From contig CM037878.1 of the NCBI GenBank assembly GCA_021292165.1, forward strand, positions 196,291,118 through 196,355,117: 64,000 nucleotides of DNA, given 5' to 3'. This DNA is from Shinisaurus crocodilurus (taxonomy: Eukaryota; Chordata; Lepidosauria; Squamata; Shinisauridae). The notes under the pieces are model-generated. The model saw nothing but the letters and a program-made list of their open reading frames with translations. It did no database searches and was not told the DNA's origin. Positions 35,239 to 44,423 of this stretch are shown here, one piece after another. The first letter of the stretch is position 1. Each line of letters starts with the position of its first letter. Made by a program: the position numbers and the translations under genes.

Positions 35239-36199
35239 GCAGAGAAAGAAGGATCATCAAGCAGTTACACATTCAGAAGCTCCTAAGGACGAGTGACTGG
35301 TTTGATTACAAGGGGGTGTGGGCACCTTTTCCGGCTGCTATCCCTGGGGGATTATTCAGCCTCTACAGGCCCTGTATTTCCCCTGCAATAGCCCATTAGC
35401 TGTGGCCCTGCAGCACGGCTGTGCCTGGGCTCGCTTACCATCGGGGATCCTTTGGCCTCTACAGGCCTGTGTAAAGGGTGCTTACCGCGTTGTGGGTGAG
35501 ACCAGCTCCCGCCCGAGGCCCGTTGTGTCTCCTGGGGTGGGTTACTTCCCACCCCAGAATACAGATCCTTGGGCAGTCTCATGGGTGTCCTTGCGTGCCA
35601 GGACATGTGTTTGGGTGTGGCCATACACCCCCCCTTCCTTCTCTCTGTAAAGGATCGAAGCTTATCATCCACCAGGCCTTTTTTCCAATACGTTTTCATT
35701 GGTTCTGCCTGTTGATTGCATGCCCCCCCCCATTTATGTTGTTTGGGCCTCATGGCCTGCCTTAACAGGCACAGCCTTTTTACTCTGTGCGTGGGGCTAG
35801 TTGGCCCAGGCCTCCTGTCAGGGATAGGCCTGTGTCCAGCCAGGCTGTGTTTCCTCCTGGCAGGTGCGGCCTGGTGTTATTACTGGGGCCTTGTGTGCTG
35901 CTCAGGCCTTGCAGCCCCGCCTTCTCTGAGTGGCATTTCTGTTGTATCGGCCTGATTTGCCCAGGCCTCCTGTTATTTGCCCCCCTGTTGTGAAATAGGG
36001 CATCTCACAACAACAACAAAAACCCTAGGTTGGGTTGGTGAGGCCTCCTTTTCTTGCACTGGAGGTAATTTAAATATTAAAAGAAGACTTTTCTTAAGGC
36101 CTTGCCTCTTTCTTAATTGTTAAAGTTATATTCCAGACCCTTATTGGTTCTGGTGGTAGATTTGCTTCGCTTGCAGGGGCTTTTGCCTTGTTCTACACC
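35239..36199 (+). other. Internal region, 5' part, no recognised protein
   Basis: GC-rich, with many 'caggcct' and 'ggcc' words and short overlapping frames. In its position one expects gag, but no zinc knuckle or other motif is readable. The poly-C run near 35725 and an (AAC) patch near 36010 break the frames. Confidence 0.35.
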
Positions 36200-36239
36200 C
36201 AAGGGTTGATTTACTCCCCCCCCCTCTTTGTTTTATACC

Positions 36240-37112
36240 GCACAGGGTTGTTGTGTGGATAACGGTTAGGGAGGACTACGTGAGCTGCCTCAGGCCCCTT
36301 GCAGGAAAACAGGCAGGATACAAATACAGTACATACATTAGGCCTTCATTCTGACATATGTGGATTACCATGCTGGTCAGCCTAACAGGGTTGTTGTGTG
36401 ATAATGTAGGTGAAGCGCTTACTCAAAGTATGATACAAGCCTGTCCCTGACTCTCAGCCTACCCTACAGGGTTGTTGTGAGGATTACATGTAAGGGGAAT
36501 TGTGTCAACCACCTCGGGTTCCTTGCAGGAAGGATACCAGTACAATACTACATAATGCCTTCCTTTTGTAATAGGGGTTTGTATGCTGGTCTACCTCACA
36601 GGGTCAGTGTGTGACAAACTATGTGAAACACTTGGATTGCTTGAGTACCGAAGCAAGTGAATTAAAGAATTATCTGGATTCTAGTTGATTGCCATTGCTC
36701 AGTAGGTAGATGCAGTTCCTACATTAGGCCTTCATTCTGACATACAGAGTTTACACCCTGGTCAACCTGACAGGGTTGTTGTGTGTTAATGTAGGGGAAG
36801 TGCTTTGTTTACTTTAGGTATGAATACAACCCAGTTCTTGACTCTCGGCCTACCCTGCCTTGCAGGGTTGTTGTGAGGATGATATGTAAGGGGAATTGTG
36901 TGTACCGCCTCATGTTCCTTGCAAGAAAGCAGGCGGGATACCAGGACAATACTATATAATACCTTCCTTCGAAGAGGGGGTTTGCAAGCTGGTCTACCTC
37001 GCAGGGTCAGTGTGTGATAAAGTATATGAAACATTTTGATTGCTTCAGTACTGAAACAAATGAATTCAAAAATTATCCGGTTTCTAGTTAATTGCCATTG
37101 CTCAGTAGGTAG
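36240..37112 (+). repeat. SINE-derived block with 386-bp tandem duplication
   Basis: 'acattaggccttcattctga' starts at 36335 and again at 36721, giving a period of 386 bp; each unit runs on through 'agggttgttgtgaggat' and 'ttgccattgctcagtaggta'. A partial third unit precedes it (36240-36330). Within each unit, 'tacagggttgttgtgaggat' plus 'ccttgcaggaa...ggata' matches the 3' half of the CORE-SINE. The block therefore seems to be amplified SINE sequence captured in the retrotransposon. Confidence 0.65.
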
Positions 37113-37240
37113 AGCACCTGCTTTGCCGGCGTGCTCTTGTTCAATCCTCAGCATCTCTAGGAGGATTTTGGAAACAATTCTGTCTACAATTATGGAGAGC
37201 CGTTGCCAGCTGGTAATACTGAGCAGAGTGGGCTGTTGTG
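37098..37240 (+). repeat. tRNA-SINE-like segment inside the retrotransposon
   Basis: 'ctcagtaggtagagcacctg', 'tcaatcctcagcatctctag' and 'ggagagccgttgccagctgg' match the A box, B box and body of the 22535 SINE family. Confidence 0.6.
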
Positions 37241-37324
37241 CTGGTGCCCATAATTTTCTGTAAGCTTTCTCATTTTTATTATTTAGGAATTGGTTGCCTC
37301 CCAAAGGGACATGATGGCAGGAAA

Positions 37325-37520
37325 AAAGATGGGGTGTGCCCCCAAGCAGTTGGTTGTGGCTCTATGGTTAAATACTGGCTTGTATGCCGGGGGTCCCTGG
37401 ATAAGTTCCCAGCATTTCATGGTGGGGGCTCCTGCCTGGGAACCCGGAGGGCCATTGCCACTCAGTGTCAGTGGTAGTGGGCTGGACGGCCCATTGGTCT
37501 GACTCAGTTTATCCGGCCAG
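37325..37520 (+). repeat. Second tRNA-SINE-like segment inside the retrotransposon
   Basis: 'ggctctatggttaaatactg', 'cccggagggccattgccact' and 'acggcccattggtctgactc' follow the SINE body order, more diverged than the piece just upstream. Confidence 0.5.
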
Positions 37521-39084
37521 AGGTGTGCTGGTGTGTTCATTTCAATGGAACTTATGTCTGCCTTCTTAGTTTTTAAATGGCCTTATGTATTAGTTAGAAT
37601 GCGGTGACATACGCCCACCTGAATCCTGCTATTGCTATTGCTTCACTTATGTTTTTTTTTTTTTTTTAATAATGGCCGACCCATTATTCACTTTACTTAT
37701 TTCACTGCTTCCTGCATAGTCAACCAAGTCAATGTTCTGTGCTGGCACGGACAATTTTATCATGCCGAGCCATGCTGGGAGTTCTGTTGGCAGTTTTATT
37801 TGCAAGTCGGTTGGCCCTGATCCATACGCCCTGCTAGTTAGTACCTGAGGGCTGAGTGCAGCCCTTCCTTTTACCTGTTCCCTTGGCTGTCTGTGCCTTA
37901 CGATGTCTCTGTCCATTTCGGGGTTTTGTTTTGTTCCCTACCATGCCACCTAATACCATGTGTTTTCTTTTGGCTGTTTTCCCCAGTGCTCACAAGCTGT
38001 GGGTCTTCCAGGTAGTTTGTGTTTGTCTGATCTCGAGACAACATCCGGATCTGCAGTGGTGTTCCTGTTGGTCCGTTTGCTGAACTATTTTCATCATCTA
38101 TTTCTTCCCACAGCGAACAGTCGTGAGTCCCAATGCTCTTAAGCCATGTGATTTATCAGGTAGCCGAAGCTTCTTTCATCATTTCATGACAATTTCAGAT
38201 TGGTAAGTGTGGGTGGTCTTGCCTTGTGTGTTTCGGTTCTGTCCTGGGATGTCCAGAGCTTATAACCATTTTTAGTAGGTTTTAAGGGCTCAACTCTTAA
38301 CAAGGGAGACTTATAGCTGCCTTTCATTGCAATGGGGCTTATGAATGCATTTTGTGCATTAAGATGGAGGTGCATTCTTAGAAAATATGTGCAGCAGGTC
38401 GTTAATCTAGTCCAGGTTTATTTGCATGATACATTATATTTATTTCGTCTGCTGCATTCTACTCACTATGGAGTTTGGGTTTACTCTTGGGCCTCGCTTA
38501 TCAGCGCTGTCAGTTTTATCTAATCCTCTGGCCTGTATATGGTGTTGGTAATGTTCTTTATTGCCTACTCGGCTGGCAGCGGGTGGGCTGTCCGGTGTGG
38601 TTACGGTATGGCTGGCCTAGGAGGCATGGGTGGCAACCCATGCCCTAGGCCTGCCACTGGCCCATACTTTATTTTGGCTATCGAAGCATATAACTCTGAA
38701 GGGGTTAATTCCATTCCTGCAGCTCTGTTAGCCCATATAGTTCTGGGATTTGATAATGACTTGTGTTCAGCCTCATTGTTATTTAATTTGATTTTGGTTC
38801 CCATGCCTTGCTTGAATTTTGGGTAGCAAGCAGTGTTGTCGATGGAAAGTAACCAGGTGGACTTTACTTCAAGCATCCTCTCTCGGCTACATGCCTCCTA
38901 CAGATGGGGGATGGGGTCCTATTTTATGTTACTTAATGCTTCTCATAGAGCGACCCATGTCCCAGTATAATTGGCTTTGCCCTCCAATTTTCTGGCACAG
39001 GCTGCCTCGGGGTGCCAGCTATAGGTGGGCGAGGCTCATATTCCTGTTAATGTGGGAAGGGCCCAATTTTGTATTTGCCTTCCT
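37521..39084 (+). other. Internal region, middle part, no recognised protein
   Basis: Contains a T-run at about 37651-37667 and many stops in all frames. A reverse-transcriptase remnant would be expected here but none is readable. The 95-codon frame at 38539-38826 and the start of the 125-codon frame at 38819 have no motif I can name. Confidence 0.35.
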
Positions 39085-39196
39085 GGGAGACTGCTCAGGG
39101 TATCAGCAAGTTGGTATTCCTGAGCTGTGGGCGGTAATCCCTTGCCTCTACGGCATCATTTGGGGTCTCTGTTGCCATAAGCACGTTCTCTTCTAA
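39085..39196 (+). pseudogene. Possible RNase H remnant of the retrotransposon
   Basis: The plus-strand frame ends GIPELWAVIPCLYGIIWGLC followed by HKHVLF, which resembles the 'LEL.A.v.al..WG......vlF' segment before the CDN motif in DIRS/Ngaro RNase H domains. The CDN motif itself is not present because the frame stops there. Weak by eye; its location just upstream of the recombinase fits the known order. Confidence 0.3.
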
Positions 39197-40001
39197 GCCT
39201 CCTTTTAGGTGGCCCTAGGCAGTGCCTTACCCTGCTTTCCTCTAAGGAAGCAGGAATTTTCTTGAGAAGGCTTCAACTGTTTTGGCAGTGCAAGGATTGT
39301 TTGCAACTGCATAAGTATAAGCCGACCTATGTGCTTCCGCACACTGTTTGGCCAAGATTGCTGCTTGCGTCTGTCTGTGGCAGTTTTTTGCATGGGCTTT
39401 GTAGTCATAGCTGGGCATTGCTTTATGCACGCTCGGTTGTCACAGTGCGGCACATTATAATTTCTATCTGCCGGCCGTGAAATCCAAGCCACATGTTGGG
39501 GTCTTTTACAGTCCCTGTCTATGGGGCTCCTCCTGCAGCTCCCTAGCCCAATAGAAGGATCATGTCGGGGGGGTCCTTGCAGGCTCGGGAATGGTGTCGA
39601 GCTTTTGTTTTATCCGCTCTCTTTTAGGGAGATGCAGTCTACATTAAAGGAACTCTTACCAGACATTGGTATGGTTCAGGCCTGGGACCTGGAGCCTTTT
39701 ATGGACACCTTCTTTCCAAGGCTTCCGTTTCCATAATTATTCAGCGGGCTCCCAATTCGTTTTTCCATGAGGCCACTGGAGTGGTGGGCAGCTGCCATGT
39801 GTGCCCACAGCAACGGCTTTGGCCAATTTGAAATCTGGGCCCAGTCAGGGAGCGCCGTGTATTCCCTACACCGTAATTGCGATTGCACATGAGAGCAACA
39901 TCATTTTCTTCAAATAGACTGGACTGGAGTGGCTGCATTGCAGAAGCAAAATATGAACTGAGTGCTGCCCGCATTTTGCGATTATCCTGATCGACAATAT
40001 T

Positions 40002-40256
40002 GTGTGTGTCTGTGGCCGTTGCAGACTTGATAGGCAAGGCCAAGATTTTACCTTATGCACACTCTTGAGAGGTGCAGTGTTGATTAAGAAACTCCTGTCA
40101 GCCATTCAGTGCTGTATAAGGCGAGTGCCTAGAGCATTCTACAGTCATCAGTATCTTCTAGACGGTTGCTGCTCTGAATTTTTCTCGCAGACAGTGTCCA
40201 GGGCGGTGTGTCGCTGGCGCTCTTAAGCATATCGATTGTATGTACACGAATTGCCA
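40002..40256 (+). pseudogene. Tyrosine recombinase C-terminus, inactivated
   Basis: The frame reads CRLDRQGQDFTLC..., then VLIKKLLSAIQCCIRRVPRA, 'FYSHQYLLDGCCSEFF' and 'VSRAVCRWRS', a stop at 40224-40226, and after it AYRLYVHELP in the same frame. This follows the Ngaro/DIRS recombinase pattern: 'KTDQ.G.G..ttL', 'SHSFR.GA', 'GRW.S.aY..Y.R'. The family's H-x-x-R box has lost its arginine (SHQYL), and the premature stop cuts off the segment with the nucleophile tyrosine. The enzyme would have circularised and integrated the element DNA. It is dead here. The N-terminal half, upstream of 40002, is not readable in one frame. Confidence 0.75.
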
Positions 40257-40897
40257 TGACTGGTGCTGCTGTTTTCATTTCTGTCTTTTCAGATTCCCGG
40301 AGTGGAAGGAGGTCGGCTTGTGTCCTTGTGTTCTGGCACTGTATGATATTTGGACGGCGTGGAGAACTGATAAGTCAGGTCTCGGATCTCAGCTTGGGAT
40401 CGGTCTACTGGCTGCGCCCAGTGCTTGGGTCAGCGTGCAAAGCAGCAGCAGAACCTCCTATCCACGTTATTCCGGTCTGGCCTGGTTGGCCTGCCCCCAC
40501 AAGTGCTGGTAGTGCATTTGGGGGAAAGCGATTAGGCGTGCTTACGGGCATGGCCTTGATTTTGCAAGTGTCTGCGGACCTTGCTGTGATTCGTCGGAGA
40601 TGGCCGGGTGTCCAGATTCTCTGGTCCCACATCTTGCCACGATGCTGTTGGAGGGATACTGTCAATCCCAGTGGCCTGAACAAGGCTTGCCAGAAGGCGA
40701 ACAGAGCAATCTGTAGGAGCCTTGGAGGGAGAGGCGTTGCGATTCCTCATCCCGAGATATCCTTGGCTCGGAGGGAGCTGTACCGACCGGACGGGGTGCA
40801 TTTGTCCGAGATCGGCAATGTTATTTTTCTTCAGGATCTGCGAAGGGCCCTCCTGGAGGTAGTTTCCGCCAGGTGGGGGAGAAGAGACTTAGCTTAA
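40208..40897 (+). pseudogene. SGNH-hydrolase-like domain of the retrotransposon, frameshifted
   Basis: The 229-codon frame ends with GVLTGMALILQVSADLAVIR, 'RRWPGVQILWSHILPR', and PHPEISLARRELYRPDGVHLSEIGN cut into parts here: 'YRPDGVHLSEIGN' holds the D-x-x-H catalytic pair (near 40790-40801). This matches the SGNH-type hydrolase carried by Ngaro elements. The middle block is in another frame: at 40497-40532 the third frame gives PQVLVVHLGESD and then a stop, and the first frame resumes at LGVLTG, so one base seems to be lost near 40532. The N-terminal 'VFWHCMIF' (near 40329-40352) may be the G-H-S nucleophile block with Cys in place of Ser. The domain's function in transposition is not established. 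Confidence 0.7.
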
Positions 40898-40912
40898 GCA
40901 CGTCTCTCTCTG

Positions 40913-41340
40913 TGGCTAGTAAGTGCGGGAATAGGCAGTGGGGTTAGGGTTTTTGGTGATCATCCAATGGCACTGTTCAGGTGGCTGGCGAGACCTGTAT
41001 CTCAGCGCTTGCTGAGTTTAGTGGCTCAGTGGGGGGAAATACGGTTCGCCAGTGAGGATGGCTTACATCACACAGATCGGTGTTCCGTGGCACCGTGAGG
41101 TGGCGATTGTGAGAAAGCCTCCCAACACCCAAGAGGGTGTAAAACTGGGGGGGGGGGCGAAGTGCTGCGCCACCCCCCGGGTTTGGATGTATCTGCCCGG
41201 GATACCTCACTGGCCAATGGCCAGTTTTAGTTAGTACCCGCACTTTCACCCTTCGCAGATCTTGATTAATAAAATGTGGCCCTTTATTTACACCATATAC
41301 TTGTGTCTCGCCTCTTCTTTTCCCCTTTTACGCGCGCAAT
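40913..41340 (+). repeat. Split direct repeat B1
   Basis: 428 bp, from 'tggctagtaagtgcgggaat' to 'acgcgcgcaat'. Differs from B2 by one substitution (near 41079) and a length/sequence change in a G-run (near 41145). Holds 'ttaataaaatg' near 41266, a probable polyadenylation signal, followed by GT-rich sequence. Confidence 0.9.
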
Positions 41341-41511
41341 TCCCTTCCCCCGGCCACGTGCAACTGTGGGCGGGGAGAATTTTGCGGGCGGAGGAAAGGA
41401 GAGTGAGACCACTATGGGGTGATCTCACCCTCCAATGAGATGCAAGGGTGGAGCGTGCAGGACCGTTATTAGGCCCGCATGCCCACACTCTGGGCTTTTT
41501 CTTTTGCAGCT
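41340..41511 (+). repeat. Split direct repeat A2
   Basis: Identical by eye to A1; abuts B1 directly, the B1-A2 junction being 'gcgcaattcccttccc'. Ends at the same 'ttttgcagct'. Confidence 0.9.
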
Positions 41512-41702
41512 CCCTCCCTCCCTCCCTGTTCTCAGTGTGGGCATTGCTGGCTGCCATTTCTAGGGGCCGAGTAGGAATTTTGGCTCATTGTCCTGATTGG
41601 CCGGGGGCAATGGGCGTGTTTCGCCTACTCTACACTGTGTTGCAGGGTTGGGTGTTTTTTATTTTGGGTTTTCCGTGTGATTTGATCCAATCTGGTCACA
41701 TT
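41512..41702 (+). other. 191-bp spacer between A2 and B2
   Basis: Starts with (CCCT)n after the CAG and has no counterpart after A1 or before B1. Contains 'tgattggccgggggcaatgg', a CCAAT-box-like word on the minus strand. It may be a terminal-only segment of the element, or the remains of a second, internally deleted unit. Confidence 0.6.
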
Positions 41703-42127
41703 TGGCTAGTAAGTGCGGGAATAGGCAGTGGGGTTAGGGTTTTTGGTGATCATCCAATGGCACTGTTCAGGTGGCTGGCGAGACCTGTATCTCAGCGCTT
41801 GCTGAGTTTAGTGGCTCAGTGGGGGGAAATACGGTTCGCCAGTGAGGATGGCTTACATCACACGGATCGGTGTTCCGTGGCACCGTGAGGTGGCGATTGT
41901 GAGAAAGCCTCCCAACACCCAAGAGGGTGTAAAACGGGGGGTGGCGAAGTGCTGCGCCACCCCCCGGGTTTGGATGTATCTGCCCGGGATACCTCACTGG
42001 CCAATGGCCAGTTTTAGTTAGTACCCGCACTTTCACCCTTCGCAGATCTTGATTAATAAAATGTGGCCCTTTATTTACACCATATACTTGTGTCTCGCCT
42101 CTTCTTTTCCCCTTTTACGCGCGCAAT
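41703..42127 (+). repeat. Split direct repeat B2 (3' end of the element)
   Basis: 425 bp, nearly identical to B1; ends 'acgcgcgcaat' and then enters unrelated flank. Contains the same AATAAA-type signal near 42056. Confidence 0.9.
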
Positions 42128-42376
42128 GTAAACCAAGCCACAATGTTAGTACAATGCTACTAAATGTGACAACAATATTTAGCCCTTATGGAGAATTTTC
42201 TCTCCAACACTGCCACCACCTATGGGGATACTTCCCCTTCACCGGGCAATCTACCCTATGGGGTTTCTTATTTATAGCAAACTAGCTTTTTTTACCCGGC
42301 ATTGCACGGGTCGTCATTTTCCTATAGGCACTATTTGTTTGACATCCCGTAGCTGTCCGCTGTTTGGAATCCCTTG

Positions 42377-42700
42377 GAATCCCAGCTCCCTCGGGACTAC
42401 CAGCTCCCCCAGGATTACACAATGAAATCCCAGCTCCCCTGGGACTGCACAATGACATCCCAGCTCCCCCGGGACTACACAATGAAGAATTTCCTGTCGT
42501 CCTCCGCCCCAGTATTACACAATCAAATCCCTGCTTCCCCGCTGGTACTACACAATGAAATCTCTGCTCCCCCCCCCCCCCGGGACCACACAACAATGAA
42601 TTCCCTGCTCCCCGCCCCCGGGACCACACAACAATGAATTCCCTGCTGCCCCCACAGGACCACACAATGAAATCCCTGTTCCTTCCCCCCCCGGACTACA
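42377..42700. repeat. Minisatellite, roughly 30-45-bp imperfect units
   Basis: Repeats of 'cccagctcccccgggactac' plus 'acaatgaaatc', with C-runs of variable length (for example about 42569-42580). Units diverge in length. Not CRISPR: units are contiguous and lie in vertebrate DNA. Confidence 0.75.
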
Positions 42701-43108
42701 CAATGGTGTTGCACGGGTCGTCATTTTCCTATAGGCACTGTTTGTGCGAAATTCCCACCCACCCCCGTGTAGGCCCCGGCTGCAGTTCATATGAACATTG
42801 TGTTTGGACGTAGGAGAGATTTGCATATCCGCCTCTGATTGGGCCCCTGTAGCAGTGCATACCAACATTCTAAATGCCGTTGGAGCGATTTGCATAACTG
42901 CTCCTGAATGCATTCCAAGCGTGCATTCCAAGTGTCGCAATTGGCTCTCATCTTTTTTGGGCCGTACAGGCACTGCGGGGGTTTTCTGGAGATTTGAACC
43001 CACCAGTCTTTGTCCTTGGGTGATGGAGAGTATGCGTGCCAAGTTTGGGGTGAATCCGTCCAACTGTGTAGGAGCCAATGCGACGCATGCGAGCCATTCG
43101 GACAAACA

Positions 43109-43125
43109 TACGTACGTACGTACAC
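43109..43125. repeat. (ACGT)n microsatellite
   Basis: About four ACGT units near the end of the preceding element. Confidence 0.8.
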
Positions 43126-43150
43126 ACGTAAAAACATTCACATTTATATA

Positions 43151-44149
43151 GTAGATGCTTATATTTCAGGGCCTAAGGAACTCTTCTGCCACTATAACTC
43201 TAGAGTTCCACAAACTGACCCTTTTCTGCTGTCATCAGTTCTCTTAGAATACTTAAAAACCTCCTAGTGGCTTGGTATAAGAGGCTTAGGCATGAGATGG
43301 GCACCACCACTAGAGACAAGATGAACTATTAAACAAGTAATTTATTAAAGGGATATTTTGTACATAAGGGATTATTAATATTTACTTTGGAGTTTTCAAA
43401 AGACTGCTTGCTGACAATTCTTAAGGACTCAAGAGACACTGTTGCTACAAGGCCTCTTAAGGACTTTTTATTTTTTTAACCTCAAGCCAAATTCCCTAAA
43501 CATCTACCCCAACCAAATACACACACAACCAGGTCCAGCTGTTGGATATGGTCTTCCTCTGCCTACCAAAGCTCCTCCTGTTGTATTTCCACCTGCTTGG
43601 ACATTTTATCTGGGTTTTTACTGCCCATTTGTGTAACCTTCTGGCAAGATCTTAGGGCAGCTTCCTGGCATAACATAGCCACCTGCTCCCTATTCCTGAT
43701 CTTCACCAGCCACGTATGATTATCTCACCAAGAAGGAATAGCTTAATATTCAGGATTTAGCTATTCACTTTCTCGCCAGCTTACTCCTAGTCCTTCCATA
43801 ACACCACCCACCAAGCAGAAGTCTTTCTCCCTCTCTGACTACCAACAGACTTCCCTTGAATCCCTGACTGTCAACTATCATTTTCCAACTGCCCTTTCCC
43901 ACCTATCTAGAATCCCCAGCCAACCAGAGTTGAATTTACCTGATCCAGGCTCCATCTATAAATATTCAAAGTGACTGTGTCTCTCCCCACTTCAGAACAT
44001 CACTAAGCAACTACTACACAGGTCTTTGAAAGTAACAAAGCAAGCCCTCGGGCCTTCTCAGATACATGATGATAGCCTCTCAGAGGCCACACAAAGTAAA
44101 CATTACAGAAGAACAACAGTTATATACATGGCATTTCTTCACAGCACTT
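43151..44149. other. Unassigned sequence
   Basis: No gene or repeat recognised; C/T-rich in part (43480-43930). Confidence 0.45.
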
Positions 44150-44423
44150 TTCAGGCATCTGGTTCTGGCTTTAATAAATATGGGGGTGGTGGAGAATGAG
44201 AATGAGCATGCTAGCTAAGCCCCCTTGTTCTCATTGCTCCCCACATGTTGGAAGGTTCAGCGTCATGTGGGGAGCCCCAACACAAGTAGAAACATCTCCT
44301 TGTTTCAGAAGTTAACCCTCCAACTCGTGGAGGCTGATGGGGATGAGTGGGCAGAGCTAGCGTGCCCATGCTCATTCTCACTCCACTCGCATGTTATTTA
44401 AAGCCAGATCTAGAATGCCTGAA
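44150..44423. mobile_element. Fold-back miniature element
   Basis: 'tcaggcatctggttctggct' at the left pairs with 'agccagatctagaatgcctg' at the right. A second inner pair is 'gaatgagcatgctagct' with 'agctagcgtgcccatgctc'. About 274 bp, no ORF, target duplication unclear. Confidence 0.6.

Larger units (their letters stand above)
35067..42127 (+). mobile_element. Ngaro/DIRS-type tyrosine-recombinase retrotransposon, decayed internally
   Basis: Three lines of evidence agree. First, split direct repeats in the order A1 (35067-35238), internal, B1 (40913-41340), A2 (41340-41511), B2 (41703-42127): no LTRs, but the A1-B1-A2-B2 layout known from Ngaro elements. Second, a tyrosine-recombinase C-terminus at about 40002-40256. 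Third, an SGNH-hydrolase-like ORF after it (40208-40897), a known extra domain of Ngaro-type elements. A possible RNase H trace precedes these at about 39085-39196. Total length is 7061 bp. No gag or reverse transcriptase was recognised; the 5' internal part is partly SINE-derived. No target duplication is visible, as expected for recombinase-mediated integration. The ends are nearly identical to each other, the genes are broken. Confidence 0.85.
42279..43150 (+). mobile_element. Element with 'CCGGCATTGCACGGGT' start and ATAT end (Helentron- or RTE-like)
   Basis: Left end 'ctagctttttttacccggca' 'ttgcacgggtcgtcatttt'; the right part reads 'gccaagtttggggtgaatcc', 'gagccattcggacaaacata', an (ACGT)n tract and 'catttatatagtagatgc'. 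Ends of this style are familiar from Helentron-type rolling-circle elements and from some RTE LINEs. The block 'ttgcacgggtcgtcattttc' occurs at both 42303 and 42711. No transposase or reverse transcriptase is readable, so the class is open. Confidence 0.45.

Noticed and set aside
36786..37304. 172-codon minus-strand open frame
   Set aside because: It lies antisense across the SINE-derived tandem block of the retrotransposon and has no protein motif.
39205..39492. Minus-strand frame with PHCDNRA, like an RNase H CDN motif
   Set aside because: It is antisense to the element's genes and the sequence after the motif does not follow the RNase H pattern; treated as coincidence.
42377..42700. CRISPR-like array of repeats
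   Set aside because: Units are contiguous with variable length and no unique spacers; it is a minisatellite in vertebrate DNA.
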